64,000 nucleotides of DNA from Arachidicoccus rhizosphaerae. Lineage in GTDB: Bacteria; Bacteroidota; Bacteroidia; Chitinophagales; Chitinophagaceae. Positions 1 to 8,279 of the stretch are shown here, piece after piece; position 1 is the first letter of the stretch, and each line of letters starts with the position of its first letter. The stretch is from assembly GCF_900107765.1 (NCBI RefSeq), contig NZ_FNQY01000017.1, forward strand, positions 1-64,000. Direction: 5' to 3'. The notes under the pieces are model-generated. The model did not search any database. It had not been told where the DNA came from and saw nothing but the letters and a program-made list of their open reading frames with translations. Both the position numbers and the translations under genes were made by a program.

Positions 1-176
1 CTCATGTGAATAAAAACTCTAATATTAGAGCCAAATACACAGGAACCCTCAAATGTGGATAACTCAATAAAATAATTTTAATGCGTCAGCCCTGAGGACA
101 TCCCCAGAATTAACAATTTAGCCGTACATTTGCTGAAGAATACTCATTAACAAAAAACATTTAATATATCTACTGC

Positions 177-956
177 ATGCAGGTTCCTACAATGGCAGAA
201 ATGCTGATGAACAGTGAAACCCCGGAAGTGTTATTCTGGGTAGGCTGTGCCGGCAGTTTTGATCAACGCGCACAAAGTATCACCAGAGCGTTTGCGACAA
301 TTCTAAATAAAACGGGGATAAAATATGCAGTGCTGGGTAAAGAAGAAAGCTGTACCGGAGATCCGGCCAGGAGAGCCGGCAACGAATTTTTGTTTCAGAT
401 GATGGCTTATGGAAATATCCAGATACTGAATGGTTACCAAATTAAAAAGATTGTGACCACTTGTCCGCATTGTTTTAATATCCTGAAAAATGAATACCCG
501 GCGCTCGGTGGCAACTATGAGGTCATCCATCATAGCGTGTTTTTGCAACAGCTGCTGGATGAAGGGCGCATCGTATTAAAGGAGGGCGGAAATTTTAAAG
601 GCAGGAAGATTACCTACCATGACAGTTGTTATCTGGGCAGGGCCAATAATATTTATGAGGCCCCCAGAAAGGTACTGGAAGCTCTTGATGCGGAACTGGT
701 AGAAATGAAAAACTGCCGCAGCAAAGGAATGTGTTGCGGAGCCGGCGGTGCCCAGATGTTTAAGGAAGAAGAAAAGGGAGATACCCGTATTAATATAGCC
801 AGGGCTGAGCAGGCACTGGAAACTGAGGCCAGTATTGTGGCCTCGGCCTGTCCGTTTTGTAATACCATGATGGTAGACGGAATTAAAAGTAAAAAACAGG
901 AAGACCATGTCGTGGTAAAAGACATTGCCGAACTGATTGCAGAATCATTAAATTAA
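177..956 (+). CDS. (Fe-S)-binding CCG-domain protein (HdrB/GlpC/LutA-like)
   Basis: Protein of 259 residues with two cysteine-rich CCG modules, as in the HdrB, GlpC and LutA families, where they bind iron-sulfur clusters in subunits of quinone- or flavin-linked oxidoreductases. Visible are TTCPHC (Cys96, Cys99), YHDSCYLGR (Cys151), a CRSKGMCCGAGG block and SACPFC near the C-terminus. In other Bacteroidota a close homologue usually follows a larger 4Fe-4S dicluster protein; that partner would lie upstream, outside the window or absent, and no coding sequence is visible in the first 176 bases. The start giving MQVPTMAEML fits the N-terminus I recall for this family, although no Shine-Dalgarno sequence is present. 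The next gene follows after 13 bases and is probably cotranscribed. The family is secure; the electron donor and acceptor are unknown. Confidence 0.85.
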   Translation: MQVPTMAEMLMNSETPEVLFWVGCAGSFDQRAQSITRAFATILNKTGIKYAVLGKEESCTGDPARRAGNEFLFQMMAYGNIQILNGYQIKKIVTTCPHCFNILKNEYPALGGNYEVIHHSVFLQQLLDEGRIVLKEGGNFKGRKITYHDSCYLGRANNIYEAPRKVLEALDAELVEMKNCRSKGMCCGAGGAQMFKEEEKGDTRINIARAEQALETEASIVASACPFCNTMMVDGIKSKKQEDHVVVKDIAELIAESLN

Positions 957-969
957 GGATTTTAGTTGC

Positions 970-1476
970 ATGGATTTAGATTATCAAAAACATATACCGG
1001 TAGAATTTGCTGCCGGATCCAAAGTGTGGATCTATCAGGCCAGCAGAAGGCTTGGTATGGCCGAAGCCTTAGAGCTGGAAAGCGACATTCAGGCCTTTTC
1101 AGCTGACTGGAATACACATGGAAGGGCCAATACCTCTTATATCAATTTATTTTTCGGGCAATTTCTGGTGATTATGGCCGATGAGGCCCAGGGGCCCGTC
1201 AGTGGCTGTAGCACCGATAGCTCCATTCGGTTCGTAAAACAGCTGGAAAAGAAATTCGGGGTGCAGTTCTTTGACCGCCAGTTGCTGGCTTTCATCATTA
1301 AAGATGAAATCCAGGTGCTGCCTTTAAATCAACTGGATTATGCCATCAGCCAGGGATTTCTGAATAAGGAGACTTTATATTTCAATAATCTGGTGTCCAG
1401 TAAAAAGGATTTGTTGGAGAAATGGCTGGTACCCATCAAGGACAGCTGGCTGGCGGGTAGATTAGAGTTGAACTAG
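970..1476 (+). CDS. Conserved Bacteroidota protein of unknown function (often mislabelled ABC transporter ATPase)
   Basis: Soluble 168-residue protein without signal peptide or membrane segment. It has a pattern I recognise from a Bacteroidota-specific family: an early KVWIYQASR segment, a central GCSTDSSIRFVKQLEKKFG segment and FFDRQ. Database entries for this family often read ABC transporter ATPase, but I see no Walker A (GxxxxGKS/T), signature or Walker B motif, so that label is not supported here. Its Cys-Ser-Thr-Asp-Ser-Ser core resembles a possible active or binding site, which is only a suggestion. It follows the Fe-S protein by 13 bases and is probably cotranscribed. Function unknown. 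Confidence 0.75.
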   Translation: MDLDYQKHIPVEFAAGSKVWIYQASRRLGMAEALELESDIQAFSADWNTHGRANTSYINLFFGQFLVIMADEAQGPVSGCSTDSSIRFVKQLEKKFGVQFFDRQLLAFIIKDEIQVLPLNQLDYAISQGFLNKETLYFNNLVSSKKDLLEKWLVPIKDSWLAGRLELN

Positions 1477-1535
1477 AAAATTCTGACGGATGCCAGAACT
1501 CGTCTTTGCTCAGTCAAATCCGGCATTGCATAGCG

Positions 1536-2594
1536 TTATAAAAGCAGCTGGCTGGCTGCCCTGTTAGCAGCTATCACAGCGCCTTCCATATACCCCGGAT
1601 GAAATAGAGAGGTCTCAGAACCTGCAAATACAAGCCGGTTGTCCAGATAAGTCTGCTCAAAGGCCGGATGTCCGTTGTTAAAATGCGCCTCCTGAAAAAC
1701 CTGTTTTCCCGCCAACAGTTCCGGCTGATTCCAGATTTTATCCTGATAATACACCGGAACGCCTGCCTCGGGACCCAGTAAATCGGTTAATTGACGTATT
1801 ACGTATTTTTCCCTGACTTGCCGGGTATAATCTTTACTGCCACCGTTTAAAAATCCTGTCAGGGCAAATCTGTCTTCCGCTTCCGTACAGTGGTCATACA
1901 TTTCCGTAATGATTCCTGCATGACTATACAGCATGCCTGAATATCCTGCCTGACGCCAGAAGGGCCGGTCATATTCTATAACGAATTTCAAAGCGCCAGC
2001 CATCCATGTCTGAACTTCGGGCAAGAGTTCCAACAAGGGCGCAGGCATACCGTCCGGGAATCTGATCATGGAGGCTGCCACCTGGGGAGGCAGGCAAATG
2101 GCCATTTGATCTGCCTGAAAAACCTGCCCGTTTTCAGATACGGCCATTATCATTTCAGGAGACTGCCGGATTTCTATGATTTTGCTATTCAGCCGGATGC
2201 TGCCTGAAGGCAGTAGCCGCTGCAAGGCTGTAATAACCGTCTCACTGCCACCTTTAAAACGGTAGGAGGGCGTGGTATTGGAAGGGATTTCAAATGCCTG
2301 GGCCGGTTCAAAGGATTTTGTCTGAAACAGGCTTTTACCCCGGTCATATTGAGGGAATTTGTTTAATCCAAGGCCGGTTAACAGATCCAGTAAATGGGGA
2401 TGCTGCTCAGAAAACCAGGTTGCCCCCAGTTCCATGGGAGTACCACGAACTCCTGTATAGGTTTGTATTCTGCCGCCCAGCCGATCCGTCGCTTCAAGGA
2501 TAGTTATTTGCCGTTTTTTTTGTGTGGCCAGATAAGCCAGCACAAGACCGCTCAGTCCACCTCCTATGATGATTAAATGGTTAGAATTAGACAT
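1536..2594 (-). CDS. Flavin-containing amine oxidase / FAD-dependent oxidoreductase
   Basis: Protein of 352 residues with an N-terminal Rossmann dinucleotide-binding motif (IIIGGGLSGLVLAYLA) followed by the GRIQT segment of the monoamine-oxidase and phytoene-desaturase superfamily (ERLGGRI-type motif). The C-terminus carries the matching FAD contact LVFAGSETS...PGYMEGAVIAANRAA, which is how flavin amine oxidases end. At about 350 residues it is short for the superfamily (often 430-500). It has no signal peptide, so it is presumably cytosolic. It converges with the small conserved gene at its 3' end and is preceded by a 312-base non-coding stretch. Substrate (amine, carotenoid-like or other) cannot be told from sequence. 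FAD binding is well supported. Confidence 0.8.
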   Translation of the reverse strand: MSNSNHLIIIGGGLSGLVLAYLATQKKRQITILEATDRLGGRIQTYTGVRGTPMELGATWFSEQHPHLLDLLTGLGLNKFPQYDRGKSLFQTKSFEPAQAFEIPSNTTPSYRFKGGSETVITALQRLLPSGSIRLNSKIIEIRQSPEMIMAVSENGQVFQADQMAICLPPQVAASMIRFPDGMPAPLLELLPEVQTWMAGALKFVIEYDRPFWRQAGYSGMLYSHAGIITEMYDHCTEAEDRFALTGFLNGGSKDYTRQVREKYVIRQLTDLLGPEAGVPVYYQDKIWNQPELLAGKQVFQEAHFNNGHPAFEQTYLDNRLVFAGSETSLFHPGYMEGAVIAANRAASQLLL

Positions 2595-2906
2595 AGGCGT
2601 AAAAATAAGAAATATTGCCTACTTCATAGTCCGGTGCTTTGCATCAGCTAAGTATTGCCTTGCTACGAATGTTGTAATGAAGCTGGCGGGAAGGCAAACA
2701 CAGCGGCAGATATAAAAAAAGCTGGGGTATAATAATCGTCTTGCCCGGATGACGGGCCGGTCTTAAAGCCAGAACAGACCGGCACTCTTTCATTAAGGAA
2801 AGGCTGCGAAGTCTCCATCGCAGCCCGGACTATTTCCCTGAAGCTGACGGCTTATTCAATACAGTATGGCCAGCGGAGGATCTGGGGTTTTGGCTACCGG
2901 TCTATG
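2595..2906. other. Non-coding interval with two hairpins
   Basis: This 312-base gap separates the start of the amine-oxidase gene from the end of the first tandem secreted-protein gene. I see no convincing reading frame. It contains two perfect 8-bp stem-loops: GGCTGCGA/TCGCAGCC at 2802-2825 and GCCGGTCT/AGACCGGC at 2756-2783. The amine-oxidase promoter should lie near 2600-2700, but I found no clear -7 box. Confidence 0.5.
2756..2825 (-). terminator. Two consecutive hairpins, possible terminator of the 764-residue gene
   Basis: On the minus strand the first hairpin (8-bp stem, 8-base loop) is followed by TTTCCTT and then by a second hairpin (8-bp stem, 12-base loop) with no T-run. They lie 80-150 bases beyond the stop codon of the secreted-protein gene. 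The weak T-tract makes this a tentative terminator only. Confidence 0.35.
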
Positions 2907-5201
2907 TTACTGGTCTTGGCCATCTACTGCAGCTGTATTGATCTCAAGACTGTCCGCTCTTTGCTGTTGCTGCTCTTGGAGTTTACGGTAGGCCATATAG
3001 AATACGGCGCCCAGGTTTTCATACGGAGGAACATAATCTGCAAACCGGTTGTCACCACTTAACTGCCTGGAAAATTTACCCCACATCTTTAACCAGTTCA
3101 GATCCTCACCTTTTTTCAGGGTATTGAGTATGCCTAATATCATGGTGAGGTTCAGATTCCCTACACCTGTCTGTTTACTGGAGATAATCTGTGCCTCCGG
3201 AGCCTGGGTAAGCACGTCACTCAGGGATTGAAAGCTGCCGCAGCTGCCCAGAAGAACGACCCTGGCCGTTGGCACCAGCTGTTTAATCGTGGTGGGCAGA
3301 TAATAGCTGTGTCCCCTGTGCAGGACCATGGTAGGGTGGATGTCATTTTCTATTAAATAATCATCCAGTGCACGCTGTGCTTTATCATCCAGACCCTGGA
3401 GCTCATCGAGCGGTTTATTGGTGTAAATTGTTATAGGGGTGCCAGAGGTGGAGCTCACCTTGGACCAGTATTTATTGGCAGTGGATTTCCAGCCGGCCCT
3501 GCGCATGGCACTCATAAAATTACTGTAATTGGCGCTGCCGTCTGCATCACCATAAGTAAACTGCTGAATTATAATTCTACCGCTGGTATCTTCCAGGTCT
3601 TTGATGGGCATAAAATAGACCGGCCCGATGCCCAGGCTTTTGGACAGATCAATTTTGTTATCCGGGTTCATGGACTGGAACAGGGTATTTAAGATGTCAT
3701 AGATATTGAATTTTTTGTTGTTCCCTTCCGCTTTTGCCTGCTGCAGCTGCCTTTGGACTTCGTCCACCACTAACTGACTTATTTTAGGGTCATCGATAGA
3801 GGCAAAGCTGCCTGCCACGTCTACGGCGTCTTCCAGGGAGTCTTTACCCTGCCCTTTATCCAGATCGCTGACAAAGGCCGTCATCAGGCTTTGGACATTT
3901 TCCGGAGCCATGCGTCCCAGAAAATTATCCAGCGTATTGTAGTTGGCTGCCATTTTGATCCATTTTTTATATTTATCCATATGCACCCGGCTGAGCAGAC
4001 TGTCAGCGTTAAATCCCTTGGGCGCCTTTTGCCAAAGCAGGTTATACAGGCCATAGTCTTTCCCGTTTATGTAACTGGATGTATAGATCTCCAGTTCGTT
4101 ACAAACGATCAGATAATATATGTCCAGAGCGGACAAGGGTTTCAGGCAGGCATACCTGACGGCGTTTGATCTTTCATGCAGGCCGTTGACTTTATTGATA
4201 AATTGATTCATGCCAATGGTATGCAGTCTGTCCTGCATTTGCCGCAGTGCCAGAGGCGTATCTTTTTGTTGCATCCTAGCCGCGTAATGAATCTGTGTCT
4301 GAACCAGCAGTTTATAATATTTAACGGGATTATCCAGGGTGGCACGTATCTGATCCACATCCAGGCCCCCGGACTGGATGTCATCTAAAAAGGGAAGCAG
4401 CTGCGGACCGATATGCTTGCCGGAAGGATCATGCGCCGTGGCCATACGGGCTATCAGGTTTACCATCGGATCTTTACTCTTGCGGATGGTTTCTCCCAGC
4501 GGCGTGGTAGAGGCGGCATAGTCAAATAAGGCCCCGGCATCCTTTCTGGCAATGACACTGATCATGCTGTCTGTGGCCGGAAAGTCATTATTCTGGCTAA
4601 GAATATACAGGGCCTTGCCAGGGCGTGCATTGATTTCTTTGCCCAGCAGGATATACTGGAAATGGTCTTTGCCGACATTGTCTTTAAGGGCGAAGTTAAA
4701 GGCCAGCAGGGTGCCCACGGCCGGATGATTTGCGCTGAGAATCGGGCTGATGTCTTTATGCTGACTCTCCAGCATCATCGCTTTTTTATAACCTTTGATA
4801 GCACTGACCAGTTGAATGCCGGTGATATCTCTGCCCAGAAAGGCTGTTTTATAATTATTAAGCAGTTCCTGAAGGCCTCTGAGAAAACGTATCTTGCTGT
4901 TATTGTCAAGGCTGGAAGATTCTATCGTTTCCTGGATCTGGTCAACGCCTGAGCTGACCGCTTCAGTGGTCAGCTGATCCAGTGACTTATTGTCCGGATA
5001 AGGCATGAATTTGTCATCTTTTTTCCCGTCCAGCGCACAGACAGCCAGTTGTGCCTGATCTACTTTGTCGTGGAAGCTCTGCCTGGAAAAGGGTATTTTT
5101 TGTGCGGGGCTGCGGGAGACTAAAAAGAAAGTCAAAAGACAAATCAGGGCCTTTAACAGGGTATGATTGTCTTTTTTGGGAACATAGGTTATTATCTGCA
5201 T
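2907..5201 (-). CDS. Secreted protein with caspase-like C-terminal dyad, copy B of a tandem pair
   Basis: Protein of 764 residues with an N-terminal signal peptide (hydrophobic stretch ending SRSPA, cleavage before Gln), so it is exported. Residues about 40-500 look alpha-helical and match no family I know. The last 200 residues read as alternating strands and helices with TMVLHRGHSYY (His628, His631) and, 23-26 residues on, RVVLLGSCGSF (Cys654), followed by QIISSKQTGVGN. A hydrophobic strand ending in His-x-Gly-His and another ending in Ser-Cys-Gly is the layout of clan CD cysteine peptidases (caspase, gingipain, CHAT), though the His-Cys spacing is shorter than usual. The upstream gene encodes a paralogue that is very similar throughout and nearly identical around the dyad. 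Peptidase activity is inference. Confidence 0.65.
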   Translation of the reverse strand: MQIITYVPKKDNHTLLKALICLLTFFLVSRSPAQKIPFSRQSFHDKVDQAQLAVCALDGKKDDKFMPYPDNKSLDQLTTEAVSSGVDQIQETIESSSLDNNSKIRFLRGLQELLNNYKTAFLGRDITGIQLVSAIKGYKKAMMLESQHKDISPILSANHPAVGTLLAFNFALKDNVGKDHFQYILLGKEINARPGKALYILSQNNDFPATDSMISVIARKDAGALFDYAASTTPLGETIRKSKDPMVNLIARMATAHDPSGKHIGPQLLPFLDDIQSGGLDVDQIRATLDNPVKYYKLLVQTQIHYAARMQQKDTPLALRQMQDRLHTIGMNQFINKVNGLHERSNAVRYACLKPLSALDIYYLIVCNELEIYTSSYINGKDYGLYNLLWQKAPKGFNADSLLSRVHMDKYKKWIKMAANYNTLDNFLGRMAPENVQSLMTAFVSDLDKGQGKDSLEDAVDVAGSFASIDDPKISQLVVDEVQRQLQQAKAEGNNKKFNIYDILNTLFQSMNPDNKIDLSKSLGIGPVYFMPIKDLEDTSGRIIIQQFTYGDADGSANYSNFMSAMRRAGWKSTANKYWSKVSSTSGTPITIYTNKPLDELQGLDDKAQRALDDYLIENDIHPTMVLHRGHSYYLPTTIKQLVPTARVVLLGSCGSFQSLSDVLTQAPEAQIISSKQTGVGNLNLTMILGILNTLKKGEDLNWLKMWGKFSRQLSGDNRFADYVPPYENLGAVFYMAYRKLQEQQQQRADSLEINTAAVDGQDQ

Positions 5202-5309
5202 CTGATCTTTCTGCTTTAGGTGATTGGTCTATTAGGATAGTACAATAAAGATAGCAATTCCTTCTTATAAGCGAATGCTAATTTCGGGCGGACGGTCCGG
5301 TAAAAAGCA

Positions 5310-5345
5310 ATTGTCCCCGGCAGCCAATGGGCTACCGGGGACAAT
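5310..5345 (-). terminator. Rho-independent terminator of tandem copy A
   Basis: An 11-bp perfect stem (ATTGTCCCCGG with its complement), extended by four more pairs across one mismatch, closes on a 4-base loop. On the minus strand it is followed by TGCTTTTTACC. It sits 44 bases beyond the stop of the 770-residue gene and before the start of its paralogue, so the two copies are probably separate transcripts. Confidence 0.75.
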
Positions 5346-5388
5346 GCACTGTTTTAAAAGTATTTGCAAGGCAGGTTTCAGGGGCCGG

Positions 5389-7701
5389 CTACTGGCCATT
5401 CATCGTGATACCTGCTTTGTCTGCTTCAATGCTGTCCTGCTTTTCCTGCTCCTTGTCCTGCAGTTTACGGTAGGCCATATAAAAGACGGCGCCTAAGTTT
5501 TCATAAGGGGGGACATAGTCAATAAAGCGGTTATCTCCGCTCAGCTGTTTAGAGAAATTGCCCCACATTTTCACCCAGTTTAAATCCTCGCCTTTTTTAA
5601 GGGTATTGAGCATACCCATGATCAGGGTCAGATTGAGGTTTCCGACACCCGTCTGTTTACTGGATATAATCTGAGCTTCCGGTGACTTATTGAGTACCTT
5701 GCTCAGGGACTGGAAACTTCCGCAACTTCCCAAAAGCACTACCCGGGCGGACGGTACTAACTGGTCTATCGTGCTTTCCAGGTAGTAGCTATGTCCTCTG
5801 TGCAGGACCATGGTCGGATGGATATCATTTTCTTCCAGATAGGAGTTGAGCTCCTGCTGGGCTTTGTCATCGAGCGCCTGGAGCTCATCCAGCGGCTTAT
5901 TGGTATAGATGGTAATGGGGGTGCCGGAGGTGGAGGAGACCGTGGACCAGTACTGATTGGAAGTAGACTTCCAGCCTGCTCCGCTCACGGCATTCATGAA
6001 ATTGCCATAGTTTGCCCTTCCGTCTTCATCTCCATAGGTAAACTGTTGAATAATAATCCTTCCGCTGGAGTCTTTCAGGTATTGTATCGGCATAAAATAA
6101 ACAGGTCCGATACCCAGGCTGGCAGAAAGATCAATATTGTTTTTGGGGTTCATGGATAAAAACAAGGTGTTTAAAATATCATAGATATTAAACTTTTTGG
6201 TATTACCTGAAGCCCTGGCTTGCTGGAGCTGACTTTGTACTTCATGGAGCACCAGTTCACTGATCTTTGGATCATCAATGGAGGCATAGCTGCCCGCCAC
6301 ATCCACTGCATCTTCCAGGGAGTCTTTACCAACGCCTTTATCCAGACCTCGCACGAAGGCCAGCATTAGCTGCTGGGCATTTTTAGGCTGCATACGACCC
6401 AGAAAATCATCCAGGGTATTATAGTTGGCGGCCATTTTGATCCATTTTTTATACTTGTCAAAATAGACCTTCATCAGCAGGCTGTCACTGGAAAATCCTT
6501 TGCCTGCTTTTTGCCAGAGCAGATTGTACACGCCATAATCTTTACCGTTCACATAACTGGAGGTATAGATGATATCTTCGCTGGTAATGGTCAGATAATA
6601 AAGATCCAGGGCGGATAAAGGCTTTAAACAGGCGTAGCGCTCCTGATTGGGCTTCTCATGCAAACCGTTGATTTTATTAATAAAATAATCAACGCCTACC
6701 TGGTGTATCTTATCTTGAATCTGTTGCATGGCCATCGGGGTGTCTTTTTTCATGACCCGGGCAGCGTAGTGAATCTCTGTTTGTACCAGGAGCTTAAAAT
6801 AGGCGACCGGGTCGTCCATTTTAGCTTCGATGGATTCTATATCCAGGTTGCCGGCGCTGATTTCATCCAGAAAAGGCATCAGCTGTCTGCCGATAAATTG
6901 TCCGGACTGGTTCCTGGCAGAAGCAATCCTGGATATCAGGTTCACCAGCGGATCCTGACTTTTTCGGATGGCCTCCCCTAAATCCGTATAAGAGGCAGCG
7001 TAGTTGTAAACCGCATCAGCATCTCTTTTGGCAACCACACTGACTACGCTGTCGGTCGCGGGAAAATCACTATTTCTGCTAAGAATATATAAGGCTTTAT
7101 CCGGATGGGAGGCAATTTCCTTATCCAGCAGGATGTATTGGAATTTAGGCTTGCCCGGGTTGTCTTTAAATGAAAAGTTGACCGCCAGCAGAGCGGCCAC
7201 TTCTGCCTTATTGGCTTTGAGAATCGGGCTGATATCTTCATGTTTGATTTCCAGAGCCATAGCGTCCTCATATCCTTTGACGGTATTGGCCAGCTGTGCT
7301 CCGGAAATATCTTTGGATAAAAAGGCATTTTTGTAGGCGTATAATAGTTCATACAGGCCTCTTAAAAAGCGAATCTTGCTATTGTTATCCAGATCAGACT
7401 TCTCTATGGATTTCTGAACCTTATCTACTTGTTTGGTAATGGCCTTTGTAGCAAGCTTATTAAGTTCCGGATTGTCCGGATAAGGGGTGAATTTATCATC
7501 CTTGGTGCCATCCGCGGCACAAACGGATAACTGTGCCTTATCTACCTGCGCGTGAAAACCTTGTCTGGAAAAAGGAATTTCCTGAGCGGAAGCCCGGCTG
7601 GCCGTAAAACCCCAGAAAAGACCGAGGCTCATGGCTGCAGTGGCAGTCATGGCTGTACATTTAGCCAGCAGGTTGCAGGAACTCGTCAATAATCGCTTCA
7701 T
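5389..7701 (-). CDS. Secreted protein with caspase-like C-terminal dyad, copy A of a tandem pair
   Basis: Protein of 770 residues. The N-terminus is a typical Sec signal peptide (MKRLL, then a hydrophobic stretch, cleavage after SRASA before QEI). A long helical region lacks recognisable motifs except conserved pieces shared with copy B, such as KKWIKMAANYNTLDDFLGRM. The C-terminal domain has strand-helix alternation and the same putative dyad: TMVLHRGHSYY (His634, His637) and RVVLLGSCGSF (Cys660), then QIISSKQTGVGNLN. This fits a clan CD cysteine-peptidase fold, where the second strand ends at His and the next at Cys, but no annotated family was recognised. The two copies differ mostly in the signal peptide and C-terminal tail. 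The gene is followed by a strong terminator and preceded by a 578-base structured non-coding region. Confidence 0.65.
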   Translation of the reverse strand: MKRLLTSSCNLLAKCTAMTATAAMSLGLFWGFTASRASAQEIPFSRQGFHAQVDKAQLSVCAADGTKDDKFTPYPDNPELNKLATKAITKQVDKVQKSIEKSDLDNNSKIRFLRGLYELLYAYKNAFLSKDISGAQLANTVKGYEDAMALEIKHEDISPILKANKAEVAALLAVNFSFKDNPGKPKFQYILLDKEIASHPDKALYILSRNSDFPATDSVVSVVAKRDADAVYNYAASYTDLGEAIRKSQDPLVNLISRIASARNQSGQFIGRQLMPFLDEISAGNLDIESIEAKMDDPVAYFKLLVQTEIHYAARVMKKDTPMAMQQIQDKIHQVGVDYFINKINGLHEKPNQERYACLKPLSALDLYYLTITSEDIIYTSSYVNGKDYGVYNLLWQKAGKGFSSDSLLMKVYFDKYKKWIKMAANYNTLDDFLGRMQPKNAQQLMLAFVRGLDKGVGKDSLEDAVDVAGSYASIDDPKISELVLHEVQSQLQQARASGNTKKFNIYDILNTLFLSMNPKNNIDLSASLGIGPVYFMPIQYLKDSSGRIIIQQFTYGDEDGRANYGNFMNAVSGAGWKSTSNQYWSTVSSTSGTPITIYTNKPLDELQALDDKAQQELNSYLEENDIHPTMVLHRGHSYYLESTIDQLVPSARVVLLGSCGSFQSLSKVLNKSPEAQIISSKQTGVGNLNLTLIMGMLNTLKKGEDLNWVKMWGNFSKQLSGDNRFIDYVPPYENLGAVFYMAYRKLQDKEQEKQDSIEADKAGITMNGQ

Positions 7702-7784
7702 TTAATTTATTCTAATTTTTATTCTAGTGTATGGTATAATATAATAATTTGTCCGGTCATTCTATTTTATCCCAAGGGTGTCGT

Positions 7785-7821
7785 ATTTATTTTGAATTAA
7801 TATAATTGATTCAAAATAAAT
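7785..7821. repeat. AT-rich inverted repeat, 12-bp arms
   Basis: ATTTATTTTGAA at 7785-7796 is exactly complementary to TTCAAAATAAAT at 7810-7821, and the intervening bases can pair further (T-A, T-G, A-T, A-T), leaving a 5-base loop. Downstream on the plus strand is a T-rich run (TACGTTTTTTAATTTC). It is 84 bases upstream of tandem copy A. It could be an operator for that gene or a terminator of an unseen plus-strand transcript. Confidence 0.55.
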
Positions 7822-7937
7822 TACGTTTTTTAATTTCTTTTTTAGTTGAGCAGGTCAGTTTTACAAACTACCCGCTTTGAATCTGAACTGCCAAAGTGTT
7901 TAAAACGTTATAAATAGACCAGTATCAGACCTGCGGA

Positions 7938-7963
7938 ACCTGAAAAGGTTTATATTTTCAGGT
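7938..7963. repeat. Hairpin, 9-bp stem
   Basis: ACCTGAAAA and TTTTCAGGT form a perfect 9-bp stem around an 8-base loop. It lies in the middle of the long gap and has no T-run, so it is not an obvious terminator. Confidence 0.45.
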
Positions 7964-8187
7964 GTTATTGCTAGTTTAAACGATAGCCTATGCTATACCC
8001 GATGGTTAAAATAGTACCCCTGAGGCCTTACTTGGAAAAATCGCCCTTTAATATTTTCGGATTACAGCAAAAATACGACCAAATGGGAGCAATTACAACC
8101 TTTGCTTTGATAATTAGGAGCTCAGTAAGAAGGGCTGAGCAAACAGAGAATCAGAATCAGACTTTCCGGACACATGGAAGATAATGT

Positions 8188-8195
8188 TATATTTG
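8188..8195 (+). promoter_or_regulatory. Candidate -7 box for the two-component genes
   Basis: TATATTTG matches the Bacteroidota -7 consensus TAnnTTTG exactly and lies 85 bases upstream of the response-regulator start. No clear -33 TTTG box was found at the expected distance. Confidence 0.4.
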
Positions 8196-8279
8196 TGTTT
8201 TCGGTTAACAATTAGATAATCTCTAAATAGAGGGGCTTGATGAATAAGCCTTTAATTTTGTGTCAACAAATTATTAGAT

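Larger units (their letters stand above)
7702..8279. other. Long divergent non-coding region with inverted repeats
   Basis: This 578-base gap lies between the start of tandem copy A and the response-regulator start. No convincing gene was found; a possible 64-codon frame at 7990-8184 has no recognisable features. It contains a long AT-rich inverted repeat (7785-7821), a second hairpin (7938-7963) and a -7-like TATATTTG box near the response regulator. It could hold a small RNA or regulatory sites for the divergent genes. Confidence 0.5.

Noticed and set aside
1477-1535. Possible terminator between the conserved protein and amine-oxidase gene
   Set aside because: Only a 5-bp stem (ATGCC/GGCAT) and no T-run; too weak.
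7990-8184. Open frame of 64 codons in the long gap before the response regulator
   Set aside because: No recognisable motif, atypical composition and it overlaps the likely promoter region; not supported as a gene.
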